DNA of 21,964 nucleotides, from positions 1 to 21,964 of the forward strand of contig SXRG01000036.1 of NCBI GenBank assembly GCA_005793645.1, given 5' to 3'. Positions 7,922-15,915 of the stretch are shown here, piece after piece; position 1 is the stretch's first letter, and each line of letters opens with the position of its first letter. The translations under genes were made by a program, and so were the position numbers. The notes beneath the pieces are model-generated. The model saw nothing but the letters and a program-made list of their open reading frames with translations. It was not told the origin of the DNA and made no database searches. The DNA comes from Burkholderiales bacterium. Lineage in GTDB: Bacteria; Pseudomonadota; Gammaproteobacteria; Burkholderiales; Thiobacillaceae.

Positions 7922-7950
7922 TTGTCAAACATCGGGTGGGTGGATATACT
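7922..7950 (+). promoter_or_regulatory. Near-consensus sigma-70 promoter of rpsT
   Basis: TTGTCA (7922-7927) and TATACT (7945-7950) are separated by exactly 17 bases. Each hexamer differs from consensus at one position. Transcription would start near 7957 and leave a short leader before rpsT, as expected for a ribosomal protein gene. Confidence 0.8.
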
Positions 7951-7987
7951 TAGCGACTTCTTTTTAAAGTTTTCAGGAGCTTTCACC

Positions 7988-8251
7988 ATGGCAAACAGCG
8001 CACAGGCTCGCAAGCGTGCCCGTCAGGCAGACCGTATTCGTCTGCAAAACATGGCTCAACGCTCGGCTTACCGCACTGCCGTGAAGAAAGTTCGCAAGGC
8101 AATCGAGGCCGGCGACAAGGCCGCTGCCGCAATCGTCTTCCAGGAATCCATGAGTGCCATGGACCGTCTGGCCGACAAGCGTATTGTTCACAAAAACAAG
8201 GCCGCGCGTCACAAGAGCCGTTTGTCTTCTGCCATCAAGGCCATGGCCTGA
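7988..8251 (+). CDS. rpsT: Small ribosomal subunit protein bS20
   Basis: The 87-residue, strongly basic product MANSAQARKRARQADRIRLQ and onward is ribosomal protein S20, a primary 16S rRNA-binding protein of the small subunit. The N-terminal Ala-Asn-Ser-x-x-Ala-x-Lys-Arg pattern, the RSAYRTAVKKVRKAIEAGD segment and the C-terminal HKNKAARHKSRLS are family-typical, and the length equals that of E. coli S20. The start has AGGAG at 7975-7979 with eight-base spacing. The frame is open upstream to 7508, but that is antisense to murJ. It is monocistronic, with its own promoter (7922-7950) and terminator (8268-8299). Confidence 0.98.
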   Translation: MANSAQARKRARQADRIRLQNMAQRSAYRTAVKKVRKAIEAGDKAAAAIVFQESMSAMDRLADKRIVHKNKAARHKSRLSSAIKAMA

Positions 8252-8267
8252 TCTTTTTTCAGGTCGT

Positions 8268-8299
8268 AAAAAACCCCTCTGCGGAGGGGTTTTTGTTTT
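8268..8299 (+). terminator. Rho-independent terminator of rpsT
   Basis: CCCCTC (8274-8279) pairs with GAGGGG (8284-8289) around a TGCG loop. The stem is extended by flanking A and T runs and followed by TTTTTGTTTT. It lies 20 bases after the rpsT stop. Confidence 0.9.
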
Positions 8300-8325
8300 C
8301 TGTGTCTACATCTTCCGCAGCCTTC

Positions 8326-8331
8326 TATAAT
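8326..8331 (+). promoter_or_regulatory. Likely -10 element of the ppa promoter
   Basis: A perfect TATAAT lies 34 bases upstream of the ppa start and just after the rpsT terminator. The -35 region (about 8302-8308) is a poor match, so strength and exact extent are uncertain. Confidence 0.55.
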
Positions 8332-8365
8332 CGCATCACTCTCAGTAACCCCTGTCAGAGGTTTT

Positions 8366-8914
8366 ATGAATCTTGATCGCGTCAGTTCCGGCCGCAATGT
8401 GCCTGATGACATCAATGTCATCATCGAAATTCCCGCTCACGGCGAGCCCATCAAGTATGAGGTGGACAAGGAGACCGGCGCGATGTTCGTTGATCGCTTT
8501 ATGTCCACGGCGATGCATTATCCCTGTAATTATGGTTACGTCCCGCACACATTGTCCGAGGACGGCGACCCGGTGGATGTTCTTGTGGTGACGCCGATTC
8601 CACTTATTACGGGCGTGGTGGTGCGTTGTCGGCCGGTGGGTGTATTGCAGATGGAGGACGAGGCGGGAATGGATGGCAAGGTGTTGGCGGTCCCGGTGGA
8701 CAAGTTGTGTACCATGTACTGCTCGGTACGCAGTCCTGAAGATTTGCCGGTACTGATGCTCAATCAGATTGCGCACTTTTTTGAGCATTACAAAGACCTT
8801 GAAAAGGGCAAATGGGTCAAGGTGCTGGGTTGGGCCGGGGCGGATGCAGCCCGGGCCGAGATCATTGGCGGGGTGGATCGCTATAACGCCGCTATCGACA
8901 AGCCAATGTTCTGA
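8366..8914 (+). CDS. ppa: Inorganic pyrophosphatase (family I)
   Basis: This 182-residue soluble enzyme hydrolyses pyrophosphate to phosphate, driving biosynthetic reactions and, in sulfur metabolism, reactions involving ATP sulfurylase. The family I signature DGDPVDVLV lies at residues 66-74, with metal-binding D66, D68 and D71. Also visible are the substrate-contacting K30-Y31 in EPIKYEVDKETG, MHYPCNYGYVP (50-60) and the C-terminal KWVKVLGW. Length is slightly above that of E. coli Ppa (176). A GAGG site lies just before the ATG with short spacing. Its stop overlaps the next gene start by one base (TGATG), so the metallophosphoesterase is probably co-transcribed. Confidence 0.97.
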   Translation: MNLDRVSSGRNVPDDINVIIEIPAHGEPIKYEVDKETGAMFVDRFMSTAMHYPCNYGYVPHTLSEDGDPVDVLVVTPIPLITGVVVRCRPVGVLQMEDEAGMDGKVLAVPVDKLCTMYCSVRSPEDLPVLMLNQIAHFFEHYKDLEKGKWVKVLGWAGADAARAEIIGGVDRYNAAIDKPMF

Positions 8915-9471
8915 TGAAGATCTGCGTCGTTTCGGATTCTCATGACAATCGGCGTCTGCTGGATCATGCGGTTGAGGATGCTGTATCGCGCGGTGCGCGG
9001 GCGATCTTGCATTGCGGTGATATCGTGGCACCGACCACGCTACGGGTGTTGAAGAAATACGGCGTGCCGGTGCATGCCATTCACGGCAATAACACCGGTG
9101 ACCTTTACACCATGATGCATCTGGCCCAAGAGCCGGATAGTTTGCTGCGCTATCATGGCCAGGATGCTGTCTTGCACCTTTCAGGGCGCACCCTGTTCAT
9201 GGTGCATTACCCGCATTATGCCGAGGCAATGGCGTTGACCGGCGATTACGATGTGGTGCTGTGCGGCCATGATCACCGCGTCAGCCAGCGCGAGGTAGTC
9301 AATATCAAGGGTGGCAAGACTTGGCTGGTGAATCCTGGCACTGTGGGAGGGGTCGGCAAGCCGCCGACCTATATCCTTGCCGACCTTGAAACGCTGCAAT
9401 TTCTGACCGTTGATGTGCCGACCGAACCGGGTGAGGCGTGCAATGTGCGCCCGGCCAGCGTTCATGCCTGA
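8914..9471 (+). CDS. Metallophosphoesterase, YfcE/MJ0936-like phosphodiesterase
   Basis: This 185-residue calcineurin-like phosphoesterase should bind two divalent metals and hydrolyse a phosphomono- or diester; the substrate is not predictable. Motifs in order: D-x-H in SDSHDN (D8, H10), GD in HCGD (D36), GNN (58-60), HYPH (98-101), GHDH (118-121) and a closing NPGT. The overall layout is like MJ0936. The usual THGH metal motif reads VHYPH here: the second histidine position is a proline and a histidine follows it, so metal ligation may be shifted. The GHTH motif is GHDH. It overlaps ppa by one base, suggesting translational coupling and a shared phosphate theme, though this is inference. 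Confidence 0.85.
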   Translation: MKICVVSDSHDNRRLLDHAVEDAVSRGARAILHCGDIVAPTTLRVLKKYGVPVHAIHGNNTGDLYTMMHLAQEPDSLLRYHGQDAVLHLSGRTLFMVHYPHYAEAMALTGDYDVVLCGHDHRVSQREVVNIKGGKTWLVNPGTVGGVGKPPTYILADLETLQFLTVDVPTEPGEACNVRPASVHA

Positions 9472-9583
9472 CCCGGCGAATTTTGGTGGGCTTGTGATAA
9501 AATAGCCTGGTTTGATTTCGTGACGGTGGGCCTGCTGCTGCGTCGGACACGGGATTGTTGATATCTCTGCAAGGAATTCAAGC

Positions 9584-11497
9584 ATGGAAAGTGTTCTCGA
9601 AATTCGCGAGGGCTGTGTTACGCCTGCACAGTTGCTCAAGAGTCTGCCGTTTGCTCGTTTCTTGGATCGGTATAAGAAGGAATATCTGAACGATCTTGGG
9701 CAGCGTGATGAACGTTATCGCGATGAGTGGCAGCATCGTAGTGCCTTCGTGCAGTCGATTCGGGCGCGAGATTTCCTGATGTTGCTCAACGCGGGCAAGA
9801 TTGAAGAGTGCGAAGCACTCGATCGCGCGCGCGAATTGGCCCTGTTCTTCGACGGGGGGTTCCATCATTTTCGCACCCGTTCCTATTCGCGTCTGGTGCG
9901 CCTGCAGAACGAGGTGGTCACCCTGGGTGATGTAACCTCTGCCTTCGTCAAGGGCAAGGTTACGGAAAAGGCTCGCGGTCTTTCCGATCTCTTGTTGGAG
10001 ACGCGGCGTGCCTTGCTTGACGGCGTGGGTCTGGAAGAGGGGACACGACGCACGCCGGGCCTGAACGCCTTCCCCAATGTGACGGCGGGCGAGATCTCTG
10101 GTCATTACTTTAATCTGCCCCCGGATTACATCGCCTTGTCGCATGTCCCGCTGACCATTGCGGCAGATATTCAGACGGGCGTTGATTACACGACGCCCTC
10201 CAACAAGCGCGCCAAACCCTTCTATGAGCTGGGCCACAATCCGTTCCGTTGTGAGCAGTTTCGCGCCGATGATTGGGTAGCCGTTCCGCTGAGCGTTGGC
10301 CATTGGTTGATTGTGGCTTACATCCACAAGTCGCGTGGCTGCATCGAGATGGAACCGGGCTTGTTGAACCTGTTCCCGTTTGCCAATGTGGATGAGATTA
10401 GCCAAGGGCGTAAGCCGGACGGAATCTTTCTGTTTGGTGACCCGGATGCCGCAGATGAGGATCTGGGCTACTGGTGGGATGCCGAGAATGAGATTCTGGT
10501 GGGGTTGGTGCCGAACCGCGATGAGCTGAAATACTTCGGTTATTGCAAGAAGCCTATCTTGACCCTGCATAATGTCCTGGCTATTCGTGCTGGAGACATT
10601 CCGTTGCATTGCGGTTGCACGCGCTACAAGGTGCGCTTTGACGAGGCGGGCGCACCTTATATCTCTGAGATGCGGGTGAAAGCGGACGATATGGGTCGCA
10701 TTCGCTTGGAACGCAGTGAGGATGCCCAAATGCGCCCCATTTTTTATGGTACTGAGACGGGTGCCTTTGCCTGTTTGGATGGGTTCTCCGAGCGGGCTAA
10801 GATGCAGATGCAGGGCCGCGAAGTGGGTTATAACCGCGCAACCGGTTCCAATGCACGTCAGATTGTCCCGGTCACTGCCGATACCGAGGTTTCGACGGGT
10901 CACCAGCTGGATGTGTTGTTGTACGCGAATAATTTCCGTCTCAAGGCGCCGAATGAGTCGACCGTTAATGTCAATATGGGGGTCATGGAAGCGATCGATC
11001 ACCTCCGGCTTGGAGAACGGGTGGCTGCCGGTAGTACGCAGACTTTCCGTGGCGCACGTGAGTCGAGTTACTGGGCCAATCCTTTCCCTTTGTTGCAAGA
11101 TTCGCAGGGCGTTATTTTGCACCCGGAATTGAATGCCATCTTCCAAGATAGTGAGGACCGTTTCATAAAGGCATTTGAGCGTTTGGTGGCGCGCGGCGAG
11201 ATGCGCCTAGGTTTGGCACACAGCCAGTTGATGGCGGGCGCGGCGGCAGACAACAGCAATGAGGATATTGCAGCGGCGGGTTTCCAGAGCCGTGAATCGG
11301 TGGAGATGCAGGGGCCTGAACATTTGGCCAAGGATCTGATCACACTGATCAAGACGGTGGCGCTGGAAAAGCGCACCCGTCTGGGTGAGGATATCAAAGC
11401 GGTCAGTGTGACGGTGGCCATTGTTGGCGACAGCCGCACGGGCAAGTCGGAGACCGCCGAAAAGATGGAAGGGATTTTGGATCTGAACCTGGTCTGA
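9584..11497 (+). CDS. Unassigned 637-residue protein with C-terminal HprK-like P-loop
   Basis: The start is well supported by AAGGA (9571-9575) eight bases upstream. The product has no signal peptide or membrane segment and I cannot place it in a family. The N-terminal ~130 residues are charged and helical-looking; the middle is a mixed alpha/beta stretch with several Trp and Tyr residues (for example LGYWWDAENEILVGL). A GDIPLHCGC segment lies near residues 337-345. The last 23 residues contain a Walker A motif, GDSRTGKSET (615-624), whose GDSxxGKSET resembles the HPr kinase/phosphorylase P-loop, a fold related to PEP carboxykinase. Only 13 residues follow it, so no standard kinase core can lie downstream of the P-loop, and no other frame continues it after 11497. 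It precedes the qmo cluster on the same strand, 167 bases away. A PEPCK/HprK-like relationship is a guess; the gene itself is certain. Confidence 0.85.
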   Translation: MESVLEIREGCVTPAQLLKSLPFARFLDRYKKEYLNDLGQRDERYRDEWQHRSAFVQSIRARDFLMLLNAGKIEECEALDRARELALFFDGGFHHFRTRSYSRLVRLQNEVVTLGDVTSAFVKGKVTEKARGLSDLLLETRRALLDGVGLEEGTRRTPGLNAFPNVTAGEISGHYFNLPPDYIALSHVPLTIAADIQTGVDYTTPSNKRAKPFYELGHNPFRCEQFRADDWVAVPLSVGHWLIVAYIHKSRGCIEMEPGLLNLFPFANVDEISQGRKPDGIFLFGDPDAADEDLGYWWDAENEILVGLVPNRDELKYFGYCKKPILTLHNVLAIRAGDIPLHCGCTRYKVRFDEAGAPYISEMRVKADDMGRIRLERSEDAQMRPIFYGTETGAFACLDGFSERAKMQMQGREVGYNRATGSNARQIVPVTADTEVSTGHQLDVLLYANNFRLKAPNESTVNVNMGVMEAIDHLRLGERVAAGSTQTFRGARESSYWANPFPLLQDSQGVILHPELNAIFQDSEDRFIKAFERLVARGEMRLGLAHSQLMAGAAADNSNEDIAAAGFQSRESVEMQGPEHLAKDLITLIKTVALEKRTRLGEDIKAVSVTVAIVGDSRTGKSETAEKMEGILDLNLV

Positions 11498-11502
11498 TGG
11501 GT

Positions 11503-11527
11503 AATGCCCTGCGGCTAGCAGGGTATT
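11503..11527 (+). terminator. Hairpin downstream of the P-loop gene
   Basis: CCCTGC (11507-11512) pairs with GCAGGG (11518-11523) around GGCTA. Outer A/T pairs and one G-T wobble extend it to about ten pairs. It starts five bases after the stop codon. No T run follows, so it may be an RNA-stabilising 3' end, a Rho-assisted terminator or a leader element of the qmo unit. Confidence 0.45.
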
Positions 11528-11614
11528 GCGACGGCTTTATCCGTATATAAGTACATTCGATGCGTGCACGGTCCCGACCCAGGGGCTTTGCAGGTAAGAT
11601 AAACCCCGTCTTTC

Positions 11615-11636
11615 GATGCCCCTTTGGGGGTGTTTT
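11615..11636 (+). promoter_or_regulatory. Possible leader hairpin before qmoA
   Basis: CCCC (11619-11622) and GGGG (11627-11630), extended by wobble and A-T pairs, form a small hairpin followed by TTTTAC, about 30 bases before the qmoA start. It could be a weak terminator or attenuator. I see no convincing -35/-10 pair in 11498-11664. Confidence 0.25.
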
Positions 11637-11664
11637 ACTAATTTCGTTCTATTGGAGACGACAC

Positions 11665-12957
11665 ATGACGTCTATCGTGGCGACCAACCAGACCATTCTG
11701 GTCGTGGGCGGCGGCATTGCTGGGATGACGGCGGCCCTTGAGGCGGCTGAAACCGGCAAACAGGTGGTGCTGGTGGAGAAGAATCCCTGGCTCGGCGGCC
11801 GTACGGCCCAGCTTTACCGCTATTTCCCCAAGATGTGCCATCCGACCTGCGGGCTGGAAATCAATCTGCGTCGTCTGAAGGCGAACCCGCGCATTCAGGT
11901 CCTGACCATGGCCGAGGTGACGGAGATTACCGGTACGGCGGGCGATTACAGCGTCAATGTGACCTTGTCGCCGCGTTATGTGAACAGCAAGTGTACCGCC
12001 TGTGGTGACTGTTCCAAGGCGGTCAGCACTGAGATTGCTGATGCCTTCAATTACAATCTGGGTAAGGTTAAGGCGGCCTATCTTCCGCACGACATGGCCT
12101 ATCCTCAGCGTTATGTACTTGATCCGTCGATCATCGGCACGGCCGATGCCGAGGCGGCCAAGGCGGCGTGCAAGGTCGATGCCATTGATCTTGACCAGCA
12201 GACCGAGACGCTCAATCTCAGGGCTGGCGCTATCGTCTGGGCGACTGGCTGGCAACCGTATGCGGCCGAAAAGATCACGCCGTATCGTTATGGTGAATTC
12301 AAGAATGTCATCACTAATGTGGAGTTCGAGCGTTTGGCCGATCCGCATGGCCCGACTCGGGGCAAGATCCTGCGTCCGTCCGATGGCAAGGAGGCGAAGA
12401 ATGTGGCCTTCATCCAGTGTGCCGGTTCCCGTGACGAAAACCATTTGCGCCACTGTTCGCGCTTTTGCTGCATGGCTTCGTTGAAGCAGACCCATTATGT
12501 GCAGGAAGCCTTTGGCGATGAGGGCAAGTCCACTATTTATTACATCGACATTCGCGCCATTGACCGTTTTGAGGACTTCTACCAGAAGGTCAAGGCTAAT
12601 CCCAATGTGTCGTTTGTGAAATCCAAGGTGGCGCGTATCTCCGAAGACAAGAATGGTGATCCGCGTTTGTGGGGCGTCAACACCGAGGGCTACAAACGTT
12701 ACTCCGAACCGCATGACCTGGTCGTGTTGGCGGTGGGCATGGAGCCGGCAGTTAAGGGCATGGCCATCCCGGCGGCGCTGTCTGAAGGTATCGCGGCTGA
12801 TTCTTCGGGCTTCCTGGCGATGAATGGCAATACGGGCGTGTTTGGTGCCGGTTGTGCGACCAACGCGCTGGATGTGAACCGCGCAGTACAAAGCGCGACG
12901 GCGGCGGCCTTGCGTGCGATCCAGGTCGTCAACCAAGTCGCCCGTGCGGAGAATTGA
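11665..12957 (+). CDS. qmoA: QmoA: HdrA-like flavoprotein subunit of the Qmo complex
   Basis: This 430-residue product is an HdrA-type flavoprotein. Qmo complexes pass electrons between APS reductase and the quinone pool in dissimilatory sulfur metabolism. The FAD-binding GGGIAGMTAALEA lies at residues 15-27, followed by EKNPWLGGR and the conserved FPKMCHPTCGLEINLRRL (C58, C62). CTACGDCSKA near residue 110 looks like a ferredoxin motif that lacks its fourth cysteine and proline, consistent with QmoA having flavin but no conventional cluster. The HdrA signature CAGSRDENHLRHCSRFCC follows at about residue 252. ATG 11665 is chosen because GGAG lies seven bases upstream; the frame is open to 11560 but without such a site. 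qmoB starts two bases after its stop. The neighbours qmoB, hdrC and hdrB fix the assignment. Confidence 0.92.
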   Translation: MTSIVATNQTILVVGGGIAGMTAALEAAETGKQVVLVEKNPWLGGRTAQLYRYFPKMCHPTCGLEINLRRLKANPRIQVLTMAEVTEITGTAGDYSVNVTLSPRYVNSKCTACGDCSKAVSTEIADAFNYNLGKVKAAYLPHDMAYPQRYVLDPSIIGTADAEAAKAACKVDAIDLDQQTETLNLRAGAIVWATGWQPYAAEKITPYRYGEFKNVITNVEFERLADPHGPTRGKILRPSDGKEAKNVAFIQCAGSRDENHLRHCSRFCCMASLKQTHYVQEAFGDEGKSTIYYIDIRAIDRFEDFYQKVKANPNVSFVKSKVARISEDKNGDPRLWGVNTEGYKRYSEPHDLVVLAVGMEPAVKGMAIPAALSEGIAADSSGFLAMNGNTGVFGAGCATNALDVNRAVQSATAAALRAIQVVNQVARAEN

Positions 12958-12959
12958 TC

Positions 12960-15233
12960 ATGAGTGCAACGATGGCTGAAAAGAAACACGCAGCGTATAT
13001 CTGTTCTGGTTGCGAGTTGGGTGCCCGGCTCGATGTGGCCGCGCTGGTTAAGACTGCGACCAAGGATGGCAAGATGCCGCTGGTGCGTGAACACGCCTTC
13101 CTCTGCTCTGCCGAGGGCGTGGCGATGATCCAGAACGACATCGACAATGAGGGCGTAACGCATGCCGCGATCTGCGCCTGTTCGCGCCGATCCAAAACTG
13201 AGGCCTTCAACTTTCCTGCCACGGCTGTTTCGCGCGGTAACCTGCGCGAGGGCGTGATTTGGGTGCGCCCGGATACGGAAGAGGCCCGCGAGACAACGCA
13301 GGAAATGGCCGAGGATTATGTGCGTATGGCCTGTGCCGAGGTTAAGGCGATGAGCGTGCCGTCGGGTAACCCCAATGTGGGGGGGAGCAAGACACTGCTG
13401 GTGGTCGGTGGTGGTATCTCCGGCATGACCTCTGCACTGGAAGCCGCCAAGGCGGGCTACAAGGTGGTATTGGTTGAGAAGACCGGTGCACTGGGCGGTT
13501 GGGCCGCACAGAACTACAAGCGCATACCGACGCGGGAGCCGTTCAAGAATCCGGAAGATACCGGTGTGGCTGACATGGTCAGCCGCATTGCAGCCGATGC
13601 CAACATCACGGTCTATCTTAATGCCACAGTGACTAAGACGGCAGGCGCACCGGGCCGTTTCAAGGCCGACATTACCGTCGAGTCCGGCTCGACCGTGACC
13701 GAGGATGCCGGTGCCATCATTCAGGCCAGCGGTTTCACCCTGTATGACGCCAATAAGTTGCCGCACCTGGGCTATGGTGCATCTCCGGATGTGGTCGATC
13801 AGGGCGGACTGGAAACGCTGGCCAAGGTGGCTAATGGTGGCGCGATCAAGCGCCCGTCGGACGGCAAGGAGGTTAAATCGGTGGTGTTCGTGCAGTGTGC
13901 TGGCCAGCGCGATACGACGGGTGAGCACCTCGAGTACTGTTCTGGCTATTGCTGCAATGTCAGCGTCAAGCAGGCCATGTACTTCAAGGACAGCAACCCC
14001 GATGTGGAAACCGTGGTGCTTTACACGGACCTGCGTCTACCGGGTAACGGCGAGGACTTCTACCGTTCCGCACAAAACAAGGGCGTGATCTTTTCCAAGG
14101 CCAAAGTTTCTGCCGTAGCGGCTAATGGCAACGGACTGATTGTCAACTTCAAGGATCTGATCCTCGATGAAGACACGCAGGCGCAAGCCGACCTGGTGGT
14201 GCTGGCTACAGGTTCGGTGCCAACCTCGGGTCCGGATCTGGATGCCCTCAACGCGGCCGTGGTTGCTTCGGAGAGCAAGAACGCTGAGATCAAGGCCGAG
14301 GCAGATATCCAGGTCGAAAAACTGCGCGCCAAATCGGTGCTCAACCTGACGTATCGCCAGGGCCCGGATATTCCGCACTTCAAGCATGGCTTTAACGACA
14401 GTCACTTCATCTGCTTCCCATATGAGACCCGCCGCACCGCAATCTACGCAGCCGGCCCGGTACGCCGTCCGATGGATATGTTGCAGGCCATGGAAGATGC
14501 TACTGGCGCTGCCATGAAGGCCATTCAGGCCGTGGAGAACGCGGGCCTAGGCAAGGCCGCACACCCGCGTGCTGGTGATCTGTCCTTCCCTAATGTGCGT
14601 CTGGAGGGTTGTACCCAGTGCAAACGCTGTACAGTGGAATGTCCGTTCGGTGCCATCGATGAGGATGAGCGTCGCTTCCCGCTGTTCAACGAGTCGCGTT
14701 GCCGCCGTTGCGGGACCTGTATGGGCGCCTGCCCGGTCCGCGTGATCTCGTTCGAGAACTACTCGGTCAATACGGTGGGTTCCCAGATCAAGGCCATCAA
14801 TGTGCCGGATGAGTTTGAGAACAAGCCGCGGATCTTGATCCTGGCTTGTGAGAACGATGCCTACCCGGCACTCGACATGGCAGGCATGAACCGCCATGAC
14901 TACTCGGCCTTTGTGCGTGTAATCCCGGTGCGTTGTTTGGGTTCGGTTAACACCATTTGGATCACCGATGCCCTGAACTCCGGCTTTGACGGCATCATGC
15001 TGATGGGCTGCAAGCACGGCGAGCAGTATCAGTGTCACTTCGTGAAGGGCTCAGAGCTGGGTCGGTATCGCTTGTCCAAGGTGGGTGACACCCTGAAGGG
15101 TATGGGTCTGGAAGAGGAGCGCGTGTTCGACACCGAGGTGGCCATCACCGACATTGTCACGCTGCCCCAGCGCATCAATGATTACGCCGCCCAACTCGAG
15201 GCCATGGGTCCGTCACCCATGAAGGGCTTCTGA
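12960..15233 (+). CDS. qmoB: QmoB: HdrA/MvhD-like flavin and iron-sulfur subunit of the Qmo complex
   Basis: This 757-residue protein is the second HdrA-like subunit. Domains in order: an N-terminal cysteine-containing domain (ICSGCELG at 14-21, LCSAEG, ICACSRR), the FAD-binding GGGISGMTSALEA (150-162), an HdrA-type CAGQRDTTGEHLEYCSGYCC segment (about 315-335), two [4Fe-4S] ferredoxin motifs CTQCKRCTVECP and CRRCGTCMGACP (about 550-591), and a C-terminal MvhD-like domain (about 620-740) with LACENDAYPALD, IPVRCLGSVN and GCKHGEQYQCHF. This fused architecture is typical of QmoB and separates it from single-domain HdrA. The ATG at 12960 is two bases after the qmoA stop; an ATG at 12972 (MAEKKH) is an alternative. 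Electrons are expected to pass between FAD, the two clusters and HdrC. Confidence 0.93.
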   Translation: MSATMAEKKHAAYICSGCELGARLDVAALVKTATKDGKMPLVREHAFLCSAEGVAMIQNDIDNEGVTHAAICACSRRSKTEAFNFPATAVSRGNLREGVIWVRPDTEEARETTQEMAEDYVRMACAEVKAMSVPSGNPNVGGSKTLLVVGGGISGMTSALEAAKAGYKVVLVEKTGALGGWAAQNYKRIPTREPFKNPEDTGVADMVSRIAADANITVYLNATVTKTAGAPGRFKADITVESGSTVTEDAGAIIQASGFTLYDANKLPHLGYGASPDVVDQGGLETLAKVANGGAIKRPSDGKEVKSVVFVQCAGQRDTTGEHLEYCSGYCCNVSVKQAMYFKDSNPDVETVVLYTDLRLPGNGEDFYRSAQNKGVIFSKAKVSAVAANGNGLIVNFKDLILDEDTQAQADLVVLATGSVPTSGPDLDALNAAVVASESKNAEIKAEADIQVEKLRAKSVLNLTYRQGPDIPHFKHGFNDSHFICFPYETRRTAIYAAGPVRRPMDMLQAMEDATGAAMKAIQAVENAGLGKAAHPRAGDLSFPNVRLEGCTQCKRCTVECPFGAIDEDERRFPLFNESRCRRCGTCMGACPVRVISFENYSVNTVGSQIKAINVPDEFENKPRILILACENDAYPALDMAGMNRHDYSAFVRVIPVRCLGSVNTIWITDALNSGFDGIMLMGCKHGEQYQCHFVKGSELGRYRLSKVGDTLKGMGLEEERVFDTEVAITDIVTLPQRINDYAAQLEAMGPSPMKGF

Positions 15234-15245
15234 TCGGAGAATGAT

Positions 15246-15893
15246 ATGAGTGCAAATAACACCGCGATGGCCGTTCGCTACAAAAATAACTTCCTGAAAG
15301 AGTTGGAAGACCAGGCAGAAATGGGTGAGTGGATCAAGATGTGCATGCAGTGTGGCGTCTGTGCCGGCTCATGCCCGACCAACTTCCATCCTGGCTGGGA
15401 TCATCCGCCACAGGAAATTTTCATGATGGTGCGTGCGGGTCGTCGTGAGGAGGTGTTGACTTCCAACTCGATGTGGATGTGTACCTCGTGCTACAACTGT
15501 TATGTGCGTTGTCCGCGCAAGTTGCCGATCACCCATATCATGCACGGTATCGCCAACTATGCGCACCGTTTGGGTGTCGCGCCGAAGCTGCAACCGACCC
15601 GCAACTTCGGCAAGATCTTCTGGAACAACGCTGCCAAGACCGGACGCGTCAATGAAGTCATGCTGACGGTGGACCTGTACTTCCGCAACGCCGAGGGTAA
15701 GTTTGACCTTATGGCTGGCATCAAGAAGGCCCTGGAGATGCAGTCCATTGCCATTGGTTTGGTGAAGGCCGGTCGCTTGAACCCGCTGGAACTGTTCGGC
15801 GGTCACAAGTGCAAGGACCAGAAGGGCATCCAGGCCATGTTGAAGAAGGCCCGCGAACTGGAAGAAACGCGCAAGGCGCTCAAGGCTGCGTGA
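15246..15893 (+). CDS. hdrC: HdrC-like iron-sulfur subunit
   Basis: This 215-residue soluble protein carries two complete [4Fe-4S] motifs, CMQCGVCAGSCP (C33, C36, C39, C43) and CTSCYNCYVRCP (C79, C82, C85, C89), the layout of heterodisulfide reductase subunit C. The C-terminal half is helical, and no transmembrane segments or haem ligands typical of the cytochrome part of QmoC are present. CGGAG (15235-15239) lies six bases before the ATG. It follows qmoB by 12 bases and precedes hdrB by 22. Its role is inferred: relaying electrons between QmoB and HdrB. In classical sulfate reducers a fused HdrC-cytochrome protein (QmoC) occupies this place; separate HdrC and HdrB are known from Gram-positive sulfate reducers and some sulfur oxidisers. 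Confidence 0.9.
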   Translation: MSANNTAMAVRYKNNFLKELEDQAEMGEWIKMCMQCGVCAGSCPTNFHPGWDHPPQEIFMMVRAGRREEVLTSNSMWMCTSCYNCYVRCPRKLPITHIMHGIANYAHRLGVAPKLQPTRNFGKIFWNNAAKTGRVNEVMLTVDLYFRNAEGKFDLMAGIKKALEMQSIAIGLVKAGRLNPLELFGGHKCKDQKGIQAMLKKARELEETRKALKAA

Positions 15894-15915
15894 TCGGTCT
15901 GAAGGAGAATTGAAG

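Noticed and set aside
7906..8013. Extended murJ start at 8013
   Set aside because: It would run antisense into rpsT and across its promoter, and family members begin at MNLLRALATV (7905).
9578..11146. 522-codon open frame antisense to the 637-residue gene
   Set aside because: It mirrors the codon bias of the plus-strand gene, has no ribosome binding site and resembles no family; its low-complexity His/Arg/Ile-rich product is typical of antisense shadows.
11638..13928. Long minus-strand open frames (432 and 409 codons) antisense to qmoA and qmoB
   Set aside because: The plus-strand frames carry clear FAD and iron-sulfur motifs; the antisense frames carry none and are a by-product of codon use.
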